From Epiperipatus broadwayi (lineage: Eukaryota > Onychophora > Udeonychophora > Euonychophora > Peripatidae): DNA of 64,000 nucleotides. Positions within the stretch are counted from its first letter, which is position 1, and each line of letters starts with the position of its first letter. Below the pieces are notes generated by a model. The model was given only the letters and a program-made list of their open reading frames with translations. It was not told the DNA's origin and searched no databases. Shown piece after piece: positions 1 to 10,194 of this stretch. The position numbers were made by a program, and so were the translations under genes. The stretch covers positions 10,952,385 through 11,016,384 of the forward strand of contig JAQFVV010000020.1 of assembly GCA_028023455.1 (NCBI GenBank). The letters run 5' to 3'.

Positions 1-403
1 TATGTTAACCCTGCTACTGCAACTCCTTTCCATATAATTCTAGCTACATCATATTTATTATATGAAAAACTGTTAATTTCTTTATCAATCCCTTTCTTTT
101 CTTTGCTTCATTTATCAATTTTTCTCCCATTCATCCAAATAATTTTTCTGATTACTTAAAATAATTCCCAAATAACTATATCTATTCACCACACTTAACT
201 AATATCTCCCAATAAAAATTCTACACTTCTCTTTCCTCAGTATTAACCATCATTATATTTGATTTTTCTTCACTAAATTTAATCCCCATCTCTTTACCCA
301 CCCTTGCACATGTCCTCAACATAACTTCCATATCTTCTCTTTTTTCTGCACACAAAAATATATCATATGCAAAAAAAGACCTGACAAAATATATACTCCC
401 TTA

Positions 404-697
404 CTACCTATTAACGGTATCTCTATCCCTATTCCTAATCGTTCTACGTGCTCTTTCCATTTCACTCAAATACAACACAAACAAAATAGGTGACATAGGG
501 CATCCTTGCCTTAGTCCCACACCATTTTTAACTTTAATTGATTCTATATTCTCTAATTGATATATATAATAATTATTTTCATATAATTTCTTAATAATAT
601 CTATTAAAGCTTCATCCATTCCCAAATTTGCTAAACTTATCCATAATCTATTTCTATTTACTCTATCATATGCCTTCTCTATATCTATAAAACTCAT
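404..697 (-). pseudogene. reverse transcriptase fragment (motifs A and B) of the L1-like LINE
   Basis: A 97-codon open stretch, the longest surviving piece of this LINE's reverse transcriptase. It starts inside motif A (FIDIEKAYDRVNR), continues LWISLANLGMDEALIDIIKK and reaches motif B (GLRQGCPMSPILFVLYLSE). It then runs into unrelated residues before the stop, so the frame is lost before motif C. The first Met is internal and is not a real start. Part of the element above, listed because it is the best protein evidence for its identity. Confidence 0.85.
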
Positions 698-2002
698 ATA
701 TAACTTTTATCTGCATCCTACTCATATCCATAAGTTGTGTAACTACAAATAAACTATCTCCTATCGCCTATCTAATCTAAAACCTCCTTGCATTTCACCC
801 ACTACATTATTCCCTTCCATCCATTTTCAACTTTACTAGCCACCATATCGAGAAAACTTTATATAAAACTGTGTTACTCTATCGGTCTATAATTATTCAA
901 CTTTCTTGATCCTTACCCTTTCCTTTAAATAAAACCTTACCTTGTATTACTCCAACTACTTGGGAAAACTCTATTCTGTGCCATTTTATTAAAAAGGAAA
1001 TAACTTTCTTTTGCCCTATATCCTAAATTCATTATCTCTGCTGCCCATCCACTAAACCTCTTCCTTCCCACTTTTCAATTTCTTCTCTACCCATTGTTCA
1101 TTTTCTGAAAAACTAATATTCCCATTACTATATCTTTCATATTTTCTAATATTCTATCATTCACATTTAACACTTTTTATATTCATTCATAACTTTTAGA
1201 TCTCTCAAATCTTCTCTAGAACTCCTCAATCCCTCATCATCTAGTAATATAACTCTCTCTCCCCTCATTTCTCCTTTAATATAATTCCAAAAATTTTCTT
1301 CACTCTTCCACTTTTATTAATATCCTCCAACAATTTACTTTCAATTTCATTCTCTCTCTATAAATATCTATTTCCAACTCTTCTTTTTAAGACTTTTCCC
1401 ATTTACATAATATCTTTTTCACTTTCCTTATTCTTAACACACTATATTCTCTCACTTCTTTCCTTCTTTTCACTTTTCTAATTGTAATTTTTTTATTACT
1501 TTTATTCTTTTCAATATTCTCACCTAAAACCCTATTTCAACTTTTCTACTTCCTTCCCAATCCTTATACTCATCCCCAACCCACTCTTCCATTATTTTTT
1601 TCAACTTTATTTTATACTCTTCCAACTATTCTTATCATTTCCTCCACCACATCTTTCCTATTATTTCTCTTTTATTTCTATTCTCCACACATACTAACCA
1701 TTTCAATTACAATGAAATTATGATCACTACAACTTTTTCTTCATTTCAAACACCTAATTTCCGTATTTTATTTATTCCCTCTTTCTCTACCAATACATAA
1801 TCTATTGTGGAAATATATTATTTCTCATGTATTTCCCTCATAAATATTTAATAAATTTCCAATACTCAAATTCACTTTCTGACAAAAATTCTTCAAAACG
1901 TCCATTTTTATTATCTATATCATCAATTTCTTCAATATTCCATTCATATCCCCTATAACCATTATTCTCTTCCCCTTTCTTTAAAACTTTGTATATCCTT
2001 AA

Positions 2003-2206
2003 CTAAACATTCGATATGTTACTATTCCACTCCAATATAATTTGACTATCTCCAGTAGCTATATAAACTACCACCATCCATTCTTGTCTACCCAACCTTA
2101 TTTCAAACCACAAGTGTTCTTGACATTTAACAATATTTAAATATTTTTTGATATAACACCTATCCCCACCCCTTTTTTCTTTTTCTTTTCTATTTATACC
2201 CTCCAT
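2003..2206 (-). pseudogene. endonuclease fragment of the L1-like LINE
   Basis: A 67-codon open stretch with the pattern of the middle of an APE-type endonuclease: a GGD turn, then E-LWFEI and VVVYIATGDSQI strands. The frame breaks at the end and resumes in other frames at GDMN, EIDDIDNKNGRFEEFLSE and SDHN downstream. No independent gene is supported. Confidence 0.75.
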
Positions 2207-2515
2207 ACCAACTGTTCCAAAATAGTTCTTCTTCTTCTCTTAAATGTGTTTCCACTACCTAAACCTCAAGCTCTTCTTTTCATTGTTTTATTTTTCCATC
2301 CACTTTTCTGTTTCCTCCACCTTATTTCAAAACCCAATTTTAACATTTCTTCTTTCCTAACTCTCTTTTTAAATTCTTTAATCTTTCTTCTCCATTCATT
2401 TATAAATTACTTTCTTCCTTAATTTTACAAACCCATCCTTCTCCAATCTTTTATCAAAACAAATCCTTTTCCTTCTATCTCCTCTTTTAATAATATTACA
2501 ATTAAAATAGCAAAC

Positions 2516-2725
2516 TCTCAGCACAGTAGTGCCACCCAGTGGAATAATTTAAAGATTAATAAATTATAAATTTCATTCACTTCTTATGACTCACCTTTGG
2601 ATATTTAATATTGATGAGAATTAGTGATGAAAAGAAAAAGTTTTTTTTTAACAGAAATATAGAAGTATATTTAAATTATAAAATTTAATTTACTTTAAAA
2701 GGTGTATAAAATTAGTATAAACTAT
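2516..2725. other. AT-rich spacer with a family X-like scrap
   Basis: Right at the LINE 5' boundary, 2516-2545 reads like a piece of family X (ctctc, then cagtagtgccac, then cagtg). The rest is AT-rich with nothing recognisable. Confidence 0.5.
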
Positions 2726-2885
2726 TGGACCAACTGACGAGTGCTGGTTTAGCACGAAATAGAGATATTGGTGATTTATTTATCTTTTCGATATGTTTGT
2801 GATCAATTGCATCAGTGGTATAAGATAGCATGGATAGTTAAGGGTCGTGTGAAGATCTGAGTTCAAACCCCCTATATATAAACTA
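2726..2885 (+). mobile_element. SINE family Y copy 1: hammerhead-like 5' part plus tRNA-like 3' part
   Basis: 5'-truncated copy of a repeat seen at least seven times here. The first ~50 bases hold the hammerhead-like fold described separately. The second half resembles a tRNA gene: a box A-like region (atcagtggtataagata, about 2811-2827) and a box B-like gagttcaaaccccc (about 2859-2872), spaced as in pol III promoters. It ends in a TA tract. Identification as a SINE is inferred from copy number, the internal promoter boxes and lack of coding potential. Confidence 0.75.
2727..2772 (+). ncRNA. hammerhead-ribozyme-like fold in SINE Y copy 1
   Basis: Core CTGACGA (2734-2740) matches the invariant CUGANGA. 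Stem II is a perfect five-pair GTGCT/AGCAC (2741-2755) with loop GGTTT. GAA (2756-2758) plus A15.1 follow. Stem III is short (AT/AT), then T16.1 (2766) and A17 (2767) as predicted cleavage position. Inner stem I is ACCAA (2729-2733) with TTGGT (2768-2772). The outer stem I is missing because the copy is truncated, so activity would be weak. Folded by hand. Confidence 0.65.
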
Positions 2886-2889
2886 TTTT

Positions 2890-4120
2890 GTTTTTAATTG
2901 TTAATTAAAGAGCTAGATGTGGTGTATGTTAAGGATATAACTTATAAGTGGAAGTATAAATTTGGATATACGCGATTTCAAGAAGATGTATAAAATCAGA
3001 ATCATGTCAAGACAAAAGGAAATATCCTAAGTGTTAATATATTTAATAATATTAAGATTTATGAAATAGTGGACTCATCACTAATGGTAATGAATAATTA
3101 TAGAATAAAAAATGTCAAATAACGATTAAAATATTTATACAAATTTTTAAAAATCTTAATTAATCAATTTTTATTTTACTTTTATCATATATATAATACT
3201 ATTCTAAGTTCATATATATACTCATTCTATTCTTAATTCAACAGTTAGAGTGTTTTTAAGACAAACCTAGAGAGGATGACTTACTTCCGTTGTTTACATA
3301 TACATTGAGCTACGTTTAACTTAAAATTTATATATATACAATATATTTTAATTATAATTAAAATGAAATATAATATATATATAAGCTTTAATTTCATAAA
3401 ATAGGAATCTGTCATTATTAATTTATAAATTTAATTATCATAATAAAGTCATATTTATATCATTGACCCCCTCCCCCCCAAAGGCGAGTCATATCTTGAT
3501 GTGCACAATGCATTGCAAAATTAATCTATTGATGTAGTTTACATTTTTTTTTGGCAAATTGATCCTACAATTAAGTAAAAGATTTTTACCACTCTAATTA
3601 AGCATAAGAAGGATAGGTTGCAAAAAAAAATTGTACTTTTTCCTTCCATTTTTTTGCACAAAATAATTCCTTTGGATTAGAGAAACTTTGGATGAGGTAG
3701 AAGTGAGAATCAAGATTTTGAAACCGATCTGGTAAAAATGTAAATATTCAAGACATTCTTAATATAATGAATATAATAATACATTTTATAAATTCATAAT
3801 GGTTAAAAAAATGTAATATAACTATATCAAAAATTTTGAAAACAGATTCCAATTAAAATTGAAATTACACAAATAATAATGGAAATTCCTATAGAAATAG
3901 GATGATTTATGAAAAAAAAAAATAGTCCAATAGATATTGTTAAGGATTATTATAAATAATTAAATTCTAAATTTAAAATTTATATATACAGATTTAATTT
4001 CCATTATATCTACTTTTATTGAATTATGACAAGAATGATGGGTGATATGTACATATTAATAATAAATAAATAAATATAATGATTTAATTTCACTGATAAA
4101 TTCTATTTGTAAGAAACCAC
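2890..4120. other. no gene seen
   Basis: AT-rich DNA with short A/T runs, a few (TA)n stretches and a C run near 3470. No ORF, RNA gene or named repeat is supported. Confidence 0.6.
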
Positions 4121-4127
4121 TAATCAT

Positions 4128-4445
4128 CACATCATCATGACATCCTATGCTTACATAAATTGTTAAAACATGCAAAACTCTCCATACAGTAGTACATCAC
4201 AGTGCAAGCCAGAATAATCAACAGATGCAAGAAGGTTTGTGCATAAAATCCCTATCTAGTAATCATTCATCTAATATCCCCAGACTAGTTTCTAGTTTTC
4301 ATCAGTGAAGAGCTACAAGCTAGAAACTAGTCTTGTGCTATTGGATAAATGGTCACTAGATAGAGATTTTATGCATAAACCTTCTCGCATCGTGTTTATT
4401 CTGACTGGCACTATGTGGCACTACTGTATGGAGAGTTTTGCCTCT
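4128..4445. repeat. family X, two copies as an inverted pair
   Basis: Left arm (about 4170-4309) reads gcaaaactctccatacagta at its start; the right arm (about 4310-4443) is its diverged reverse complement ending tatggagagttttgcc. Both share the 'gcataaaatccctatctagt' type core and the SpeI-like actagt. Seen from the antisense strand, the left arm carries CTGATGA (4299-4305) and GAAACTAGTC (4283-4292), the core of a degraded hammerhead, with stem II deleted. The right arm has a GTGAAGA (C3 lost), a GCT/AGC mini-stem and GAAACTAGTC on the plus strand. The 61-codon ORF in this region is chance. Confidence 0.7.
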
Positions 4446-4671
4446 GTTTTATCTTCAATTTGTAATAATTTTCCTAAACTTTATATGTAAGTATAAGTTA
4501 ATGGATTTTATTTCATCTTAATAAAATTGCACCTTGACCTTATTTTTAAGATTTATTTTCTTTTCTAAAATTTATTTTAAATAATTTCTTTAATGGTAGT
4601 ATACAGATAATTATTGACTTACTTGGGTATTGTCAATTAATACCATCAAATTTTTTTTTTTTTTGCCATAG

Positions 4672-5062
4672 TACCAGGTGGCACTACTGTATGGAGAGCT
4701 GCAAGTTGTGTAAGGAAGGCATGGAAAATATTAGACATCTATTAATTGAATGTAAATGTCTGAAAGCAGAAAGGATACAAATAATTAAGTTGTAGAAGAA
4801 TAAATATAAGAAAAGTGATTATACAGAAAGTGGGTTATTGATTTTCATGCTGGGTTTGGGAAAAAAATAAGGGGGATTTAGATATAAAGACCACGGAGTT
4901 GTCAAAGATTATGTTGTGGAAATGGGATGGAGCAGGATATGGGAAAATTTAGGGTGGGGAATGGAAAGAGAAGGTAAAGTAACTAACAGATTTCTCTGAG
5001 CATAGTTGCTGAGAGATTCCTGACTCTGTATAAAAAGCCACAGTGCATCACATCACATGACA
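4672..5062 (+). mobile_element. L1-like LINE 3' end (C-terminal zinc-knuckle region and 3' UTR)
   Basis: Begins next to a family X scrap (ggtggcactactgtatggag). Translation gives CKLCKEGMENIRHLLIECKC, the CxxC...H...C motif found at the C terminus of several LINE reverse transcriptases, then KAERIQIIKL and a stop. The following ~300 bases match, in opposite orientation, 22,610-22,885 in this window, including a run ending in the cagtgcatcacatcac region. 5'-truncated and non-coding overall. Assignment to the same family as 1-2515 is an inference. Confidence 0.65.
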
Positions 5063-5885
5063 TTACTGTTTCAACAGCTTATGTAAGCATAAGAAATGGT
5101 GATTTATCTGAAATTGACGTGATTATTAAAGATAGAGAACTGCTAATATACTATATATAACATTAAAAAAATATTTATGCCATTGTTTACTCAAAATTTC
5201 ACATAATTTTATTCAAAACCTAGGTGAGCTGAATTCTACAGTGTGTATAGATAGGCACATCACTTTTGTATGTACAATTGAAAATTAATGGCAAATTTTG
5301 TACAGTTTATTTAATACTTTTTAATCTATGTAATAAATTAATTTAGTTTATTTAGTAATAATATAAAGCAAGTCATATATAGCATGACATTGCTTTTACG
5401 AGTTTATATTTACAAATATGTAATATAGAGGGCATACCAATAGCTTCAAATAAGCTCTTAATTGATAAGTGCGGTAAAAGAAAATATTTAAAATCTCTAT
5501 CTGGAATATTCTTATCCCCAGATCAATTGGTTTTGAGCTTATGTTTCATCTCAGTGAGGAGCTAGAACATTCAGACACTATATCTAAAATATCAACTCAA
5601 AACATAGCACTTATTTAATCCGTAATATTTAAATAGAAACTCTGAAATTTTCAGACATGAAAATGTTCTTTTAATAGTATGGATTTGGATAGAATAAGTC
5701 ATCTGTTAACCAGTTTTTATATTATTATTATTTATGTAATTTCTAACAAACAAACAAAAAACATATAACAAACTATTAAGTTTTGACATTACAACTATGT
5801 AAAATTTATTATACAATAAAATAAATGCTTTTAATCAGTGTGTAAAATTATATCTTCATCATTATTAAATTATTTTTGAACCATA
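5063..5885. other. AT-rich stretch; degraded family X near 5500-5600
   Basis: Mostly featureless. At 5505-5600 the wording (tccccaga, tttcatctcagtgaggagct, cactatatcta) follows family X with many changes. No gene. Confidence 0.5.
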
Positions 5886-6155
5886 ATAGGATGATCTCTC
5901 CAAGTTTAATCCCATTTTTATGATCCTTAATTTCTCTCTCTCTCTTCTCCATAATATACTAGAAAACTTCCTTATATCATCCATCTATATGTTGTTATTT
6001 TTCTTTTACAAACTCTTGTTCCAATTTAAGACTTCAACCTTCCATCTTTTATCATCTCTTTTAGTAATATGCCCAGTCCAATTCCAATTCAATTTCTTAA
6101 TTGCTTCAATGATATATATATATAGTACCTGCTTTTTGTTTTTAATCACTTCTTA

Positions 6156-6614
6156 TTACTCTAATCGTATATCTCCCCATACTTTGTTGAGTGGTCTGCA
6201 GTCTCTACATGCTCTTTTGTTAAATGTTTCCAGTTTCAGATCCATAATTAAAAATGGAAAAATAGATCTATTGAAAGCCTTCATTTCATGACACATTAAA
6301 TTGATTCTATTAAAAGCATTCCATTCAAATTTAATGCTATAATTACATCCAACCATTACATTCCCACCTGTATCAATAATCTGACCAAAATATTTGCAGT
6401 TGTTAACTTCTAATTCATGATAATCAATCTTTATTTTCTTTTTGCGAGAAACTTCATTGAACATTATTTTGGTTAGTTTAGCATTTATCTTTAGTCCTGC
6501 TTTCTTAATTTTATCTGAGAATTCTTGCAAGATTTGCTGGAGCTCTGATGTATTATTTACAATGACAATTATATCATTTTCAAAATCTAAATCACATAAA
6601 TAATAACCTTGCAT
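6156..6614 (-). pseudogene. RTE reverse transcriptase fragment, post-palm region
   Basis: 152 open codons covering the damaged motif C (FENDIIVIVNN), a helix ELQQILQEFSDKIKKAGLKI, the KYFGQIIDTGGNV segment and the Asn-rich stretch FNRINLM that corresponds to FDRNNLI in the better copies. It ends with CRDCRPLNKVWGDIRLE, which has drifted from the family's usual QTTQRSMER. The Met start is internal. Pseudogene by comparison with 53,458-54,051. Confidence 0.75.
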
Positions 6615-7014
6615 TTTTATTCTTGTAATTTCCTGTTTTAATCAGCAAAATACTTCTTGAAAAACTGCTATAAAATTTTATGGAGATATGGAATCATCCT
6701 GTCATAAATCCTTATCAATATAAATCTTCATGTTACTATATAATCTATTCATTATGTCACATTTTGATATTCTTCAAGATAAAGAACTTTCCTGGGTCTA
6801 TATATCTTCATAAGCCACAGCTATAATTACTGTGGAGATATTTATAGAAACAAATGCCTTTTCAGAATTTACAAATCCAAAGCATAATGTGAACTCATAT
6901 TCATTGGATCTTCCTATAACTTCTCTAAAATATGTAGCTGTGACCCATTGTAATAAAAGCAGTTTAAATTTAGATTGGTTGAAATCTAAAGTTGGCAGTA
7001 GACAAGTTGTAGTT

Positions 7015-7165
7015 ATTGTTAAAACAGGCAAAACTCACTATACGTATTGCCACACACAGCAAGTTCGAGTAATCAATGGATGCCAGAAGGCTTGTGCATA
7101 AAATCTCCATCTAGTGCCTATTCATCCAATATCCCCGACTAGTTTCTGGCTTGTGGGTGTCATAT
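7015..7165 (+). repeat. family X copy inside the RTE LINE
   Basis: Begins aaaacaggcaaaactcac and ends ggcttgtgggtg. The segment contains aatcaatggatgccagaagg and actagtttctggcttgtg as in the other copies. It breaks the reverse transcriptase between the NYRPISLL-like block and motif A, so it inserted after the LINE. It ends before the part that would give the antisense CTGAAGA core. Confidence 0.7.
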
Positions 7166-7529
7166 GATGTTTATTGGCTTAAGTTGTAATTATCTTAGTA
7201 AAAATACTGATAGGTCTATAATTTCTAAAATCTTTTTATCACTTTTTTAAAATAGTATTATCATTATATTCTTCCAATCAACTGGTAAATCATTATCATT
7301 TAGGTCTTTGTTATATAATGTTGCTAATAATTTTTCTATTTTTTCACCTGCTTTTTTAAAGATATTGATTATAATTCCATCATTACCTGAAACTTTTTCC
7401 TTCTTCATAACTTTAATTGCATGTCTCACTTCTTCATTTAAAATGCTTGGTAATTTAAAAGATATAGTAATTATTGAGGTTAATTTGTCTTTATTATTAT
7501 ATAATTCTTTTTTTTTTTAAATAAATCTT

Positions 7530-8375
7530 AACACATTTAGAACAAAAAAGACACATTAGTTTAAAATATCTTTATTCAAGCTAGGCACCTTCGATACTTC
7601 AGGGTTATGATATTATCTGTCTTTTTGATAATAGTTTCATCATTTTTTTTCTTATTGTGACATCTTTTTTTTCTAATGCCAAGTTATACTTCTGAAACTT
7701 ATTCTCTTCTATAGCTTTCCATTCCAATTCATAGTATATTTTCTAATAATACTATTCACTTTTTTTCATACCATTTTATTTTATATTCCTTCTTTTCTTG
7801 GTACATTGTTTTATCTGCTGACAACTTGCTAGTTTTTGCATCTATATATATATATATATATTACAGTTCTTAGTAGAATATTGTTATATTCTTATAAATG
7901 CCAGTTAAGTTTGAATTAACCTTATAAAGTCTGCTAATATTTTAAAATGATTGACAAGTTCCTAATTTAAATTCACTGGAGTGTTTCTGAAGGTTAGGAA
8001 TATCAACTATTAATACAGTCTTGCTTAATACTTTTTAATCTTTACTTTTGCATTAATACATACCTTTCATCCTGTTAATTGATGAACACATCCTGTGTCA
8101 AATCTGTTAATAACATGCAATCTTGAAATTCATATTTTTGATTATTCAAAAAATAATCCAATTCTGGTTTATACATTCATTGGAATGATTCCATATCTAT
8201 TTCTGTTTAGCATTTTTCTAAAAAAAAAAAAAAATTATAAGACCCCCCCCCCAAAAAAAAAAAAAATTCTGCAAATATGTATTCTCTCTCATTTTTGTCA
8301 CCATAGCCAAATTTGAGAAACTATTTTCATCTTTCAATCATTTTCTGAATTCTAGAATTAAAGTATCCCATGATA
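7530..8375. other. AT-rich stretch with simple repeats
   Basis: Contains (TA)n at about 7841-7862 and an A/C/A homopolymer cluster at 8221-8265. No gene; the 73-codon ORF here translates the homopolymers. Confidence 0.6.
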
Positions 8376-8483
8376 GTCAAGGGTTGTTAGCTGAAAATCA
8401 TCGCAACCGCCTTGCAAGCAAGTAGTTGGTTGCAGACGGTTGTGGATTCACATCCTGGCCGATGCTATGACATATGAAAAAAA
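8376..8483 (+). mobile_element. SINE family C copy 1, tRNA-like with extended variable arm, perfect target duplication
   Basis: A ~100-bp tRNA-like unit ending ctggccgatgctatgacata and an A tract. It is flanked by a perfect 16-bp direct repeat, aaagtatcccatgata, at 8360-8375 and 8484-8499. The duplication plus A tail is the hallmark of LINE-driven retroposition. Homologous to 12,561-12,671 and 48,430-48,535. The region between anticodon and T arm is long, as in type II (Leu/Ser-like) tRNAs; exact tRNA origin not assigned. Confidence 0.85.
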
Positions 8484-8544
8484 AAAGTATCCCATGATAA
8501 TTTTAAAAACTTGTTTGGTGTGATCAAAAGCATTCTGTACACAT

Positions 8545-8720
8545 ATATAAGGGATTTGAACTCAGACTTTCAAGTACCCATCAACTATCCATACTATCTC
8601 ATACCACTGATACACATGATCACACACATCTAGAAAAGATAAACAATCATCAATATGCATATTTCGTGCTAAACCAGCACTCATCAGTTGATCCAGATTA
8701 TCATCTCCCTCACACATATA
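8545..8720 (-). mobile_element. SINE family Y copy 2, near full length
   Basis: Minus-strand copy. From its 5' side: a TATATGTGTGAGGGAGATGAT lead (8718 downwards), the hammerhead-like fold (8638-8702), a spacer, the box A-like atcagtggtatgaga (about 8600-8615) and the box B-like gagttcaaatccc (about 8550-8563). Ends in TATATA. This is the best-preserved hammerhead among the Y copies. Confidence 0.8.
8638..8702 (-). ncRNA. hammerhead-ribozyme-like fold in SINE Y copy 2
   Basis: All invariant core bases are present: CTGATGA (8681-8687, minus), then stem II GTGCT/AGCAC with loop GGTTT, then GAA. Stem III is AT/AT around a short loop, followed by T16.1 and A17. Inner stem I is ATCAA/TTGAT, which differs from copy 1 (ACCAA/TTGGT) by a paired change. 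Outer stem I is GATAATC with GATT-TATC interrupted by a three-base bulge. Folded by hand; the short stem III suggests it may act as a dimer. Confidence 0.75.
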
Positions 8721-8724
8721 AAAA

Positions 8725-9009
8725 TCTACTTTTTCATCACAATGAAACTTTGTTAGTGCATAAACTTAAATTACTTTTACTTGATATCTTCCATTAAGTT
8801 GAATATAACTGGTCTTGCAACTTTGCTGCAGGTATATCATCTATCTCCATAATTACTGTTCGTTCATTTTTTATTTATAATGAATCTCACCCCACTTGTC
8901 CACTTTTCACATTGATTTCCTTTTATTTTCAAAAAGTCTAATAATGTGCTATTTAATATTGTTGTTCTTCTTCAAATTAACGTAATCTACCTTCACTTGA
9001 AAGTGATGC
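8725..9009. other. no gene seen
   Basis: AT-rich spacer between two SINEs, nothing recognised. Confidence 0.5.
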
Positions 9010-9023
9010 AATTATAGGTACTT

Positions 9024-9119
9024 GGTCAAGCATTAGTGGGCTAGTGGTTAGCATAGCTGCCTTCCAAGCAGCTGGCCCGGGTTGGCTTCCTGGTCAACGC
9101 ATTTTACATATATATATAA
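9024..9119 (+). mobile_element. SINE family D copy 1, derived from tRNA-Gly(UCC)
   Basis: 9030-9101 aligns with tRNA-Gly: acceptor gcattag/caacgc, box A region tagtggttagcata, anticodon loop cttccaa (anticodon TCC) in a gctgc/gcagc stem, then a T arm. It is followed by a TA/A tail and flanked by a perfect 14-bp repeat aattataggtactt at 9010-9023 and 9120-9133. The box B is mutated (gggttggcttcc). A retroposed tRNA, not a working tRNA gene. Confidence 0.85.
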
Positions 9120-9133
9120 AATTATAGGTACTT

Positions 9134-9905
9134 AAATAAAACTGAATGGCAGTCTGGATTCACAAGTGTAAGATTGCTAACACCCCTATCTTCAGTGGTC
9201 GACTGGTGCCTTAGCCTCCTGGGAACAATATTTATCTTATATAACAAACAGTATATATATATAATCATTTTTACATATCACAATATTTTTTATTTTTTCT
9301 AAGCATTAATAAAAATTAATAATCATTCAAAATAATTTAAATTTTCACTTGACTTTTATAAAAATAAAACTACAAGATTACTAATATGGTCTTAATCAGC
9401 AAAACAAAAACGATGATAAAATCAAGGAAATTTTGTATTGACTAAAAAATTTTTATTTTCATCAACAATAGTTTTAGATTAATATCATTAACATTTTACA
9501 CTTAAAATCACAAGATCTATTTTTTTTTTTTTTTACATGACATCCTACTTACTAACATGAGTAAAGAATGCCAATGTGGTCTTCTGTGAATAAAGTCAAT
9601 GATTATGATATTAATGGGTGTAAATAAATAATAATAAAAAAAAAATGACAATCATTTTTCTTCAAATTGAAATATGGTTAAATGTAATATGAAATCTAAA
9701 TCAATTAAATCAAAATATATTGAAATGCTTTAGTTTTGTAAGGTAAAACTTACCACATAAAGCAGCAGGATAAATAAAAGAATGAAAACTTGTTCAAAAA
9801 ATGATCAAATTATTTTTCATTTAGTTATTTTGTGAAAAATTTATCGTTAAACCATTTCTTTTTCTTAAAAAAAAACCTAACAAAGTGCATGAGAATGTTA
9901 TATAA
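9134..9905. other. no gene seen
   Basis: AT-rich. A slightly GC-richer patch at 9178-9230 (cttcagtggtcgactgg) is unexplained; otherwise homopolymer-rich sequence. Confidence 0.55.
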
Positions 9906-9911
9906 ATGAAT

Positions 9912-9985
9912 TAGGGGGTTTGAACTCAGACTTTCACATGGCCCTCAACTATCCATGCCATCTCATACTGCTGACACAATTGGCT
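9912..9985 (-). mobile_element. SINE family Y fragment, tRNA-like half only
   Basis: Minus-strand box B-like gagttcaaaccccc (from about 9912) and the tRNA-like body, joined head to head with the plus-strand copy that follows at 9989. Its hammerhead half is missing. Confidence 0.65.
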
Positions 9986-9988
9986 ATC

Positions 9989-10190
9989 TTAATATAAGCT
10001 GAGCATTGATTGTATATATGTGTGGAGATGATAATGTGGACCAACTAACGGTTTAACACAAAATACATTTATTGGTGATTATTTCTTTTCGACATGTGTG
10101 TGATCAAGTGTGTCAGCAGTATGAGATGGTGTGAAGAGTTGGGGGTCATGTGAAAGTCTGAGATCAAACCTCCTATACATTACATATTGG
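9989..10190 (+). mobile_element. SINE family Y copy 3
   Basis: Contains the 5' lead (gctgagcattgattgtatat), the hammerhead region and the tRNA-like half with the box B region mutated to gagatcaaacctcc. The hammerhead core is broken (ctaacgg instead of CTGANGA, and CAAAA for GAAA), so the fold is dead here, although the inner stem ACCAA/TTGGT survives. Together with 9912-9985 it forms an inverted SINE pair. Confidence 0.75.
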
Positions 10191-10194
10191 AGTG

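Larger units (their letters stand above)
1..2515 (-). mobile_element. L1-like non-LTR retrotransposon, decayed, cut by window edge
   Basis: Frameshifted LINE read on the minus strand, 5' end near 2515. The apurinic-type endonuclease is visible in order: a stretch ending MVVVYIATGD (about 2050-2100), the catalytic IGDMN (1943-1959), STIDYVLV (about 1790-1812) and SDHNFIVIEM (1700-1728). The reverse transcriptase follows: FIDIEKAYDRVNR (motif A, about 658-697), GLRQGCPMSPILF (motif B, near 480-520), then FAYDIF at about 361-375 where FADD is expected, and a KFSEEKS block near 260. The catalytic Asp pair is broken (Asp to Tyr) and there are many stops, so this copy is dead. The order endonuclease then RT, and the wording of motif A, fit the L1-like group; clade is inferred. 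The 3' part lies outside the window. Confidence 0.85.
5890..7520 (-). mobile_element. RTE-type LINE, heavily mutated, interrupted by family X
   Basis: Minus-strand reverse transcriptase in pieces. From the 5' side: AIKVMKKEKVSGNDGIIINI (7250-7429), then KKSDKKILEIIDLSVFLL where RTE elements have a KKGD...NYRPISLL block, then family X (7020-7165), then FGFVNSEKAFVSI (about 6850-6900; usual form FVDYEKAFDSV), then DLDFENDIIVIVNNTSELQ (about 6540-6600) where FADD should stand, ending with YFGQIID and CRDCRPLNKVWGD. Both catalytic motifs are damaged. The same family appears better preserved at 29.0 and 53.5 kb. A Lys-rich region up to about 7800 may belong to it too. Confidence 0.75.

Noticed and set aside
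5920-6291. 123-codon plus-strand ORF
   Set aside because: Antisense to the minus-strand RTE remnant; wording matches the shadow ORFs at 29 and 53.7 kb.
9030-9101. Functional tRNA-Gly gene
   Set aside because: Box B and acceptor are mutated, and the target duplication and A-rich tail show a retroposed copy.
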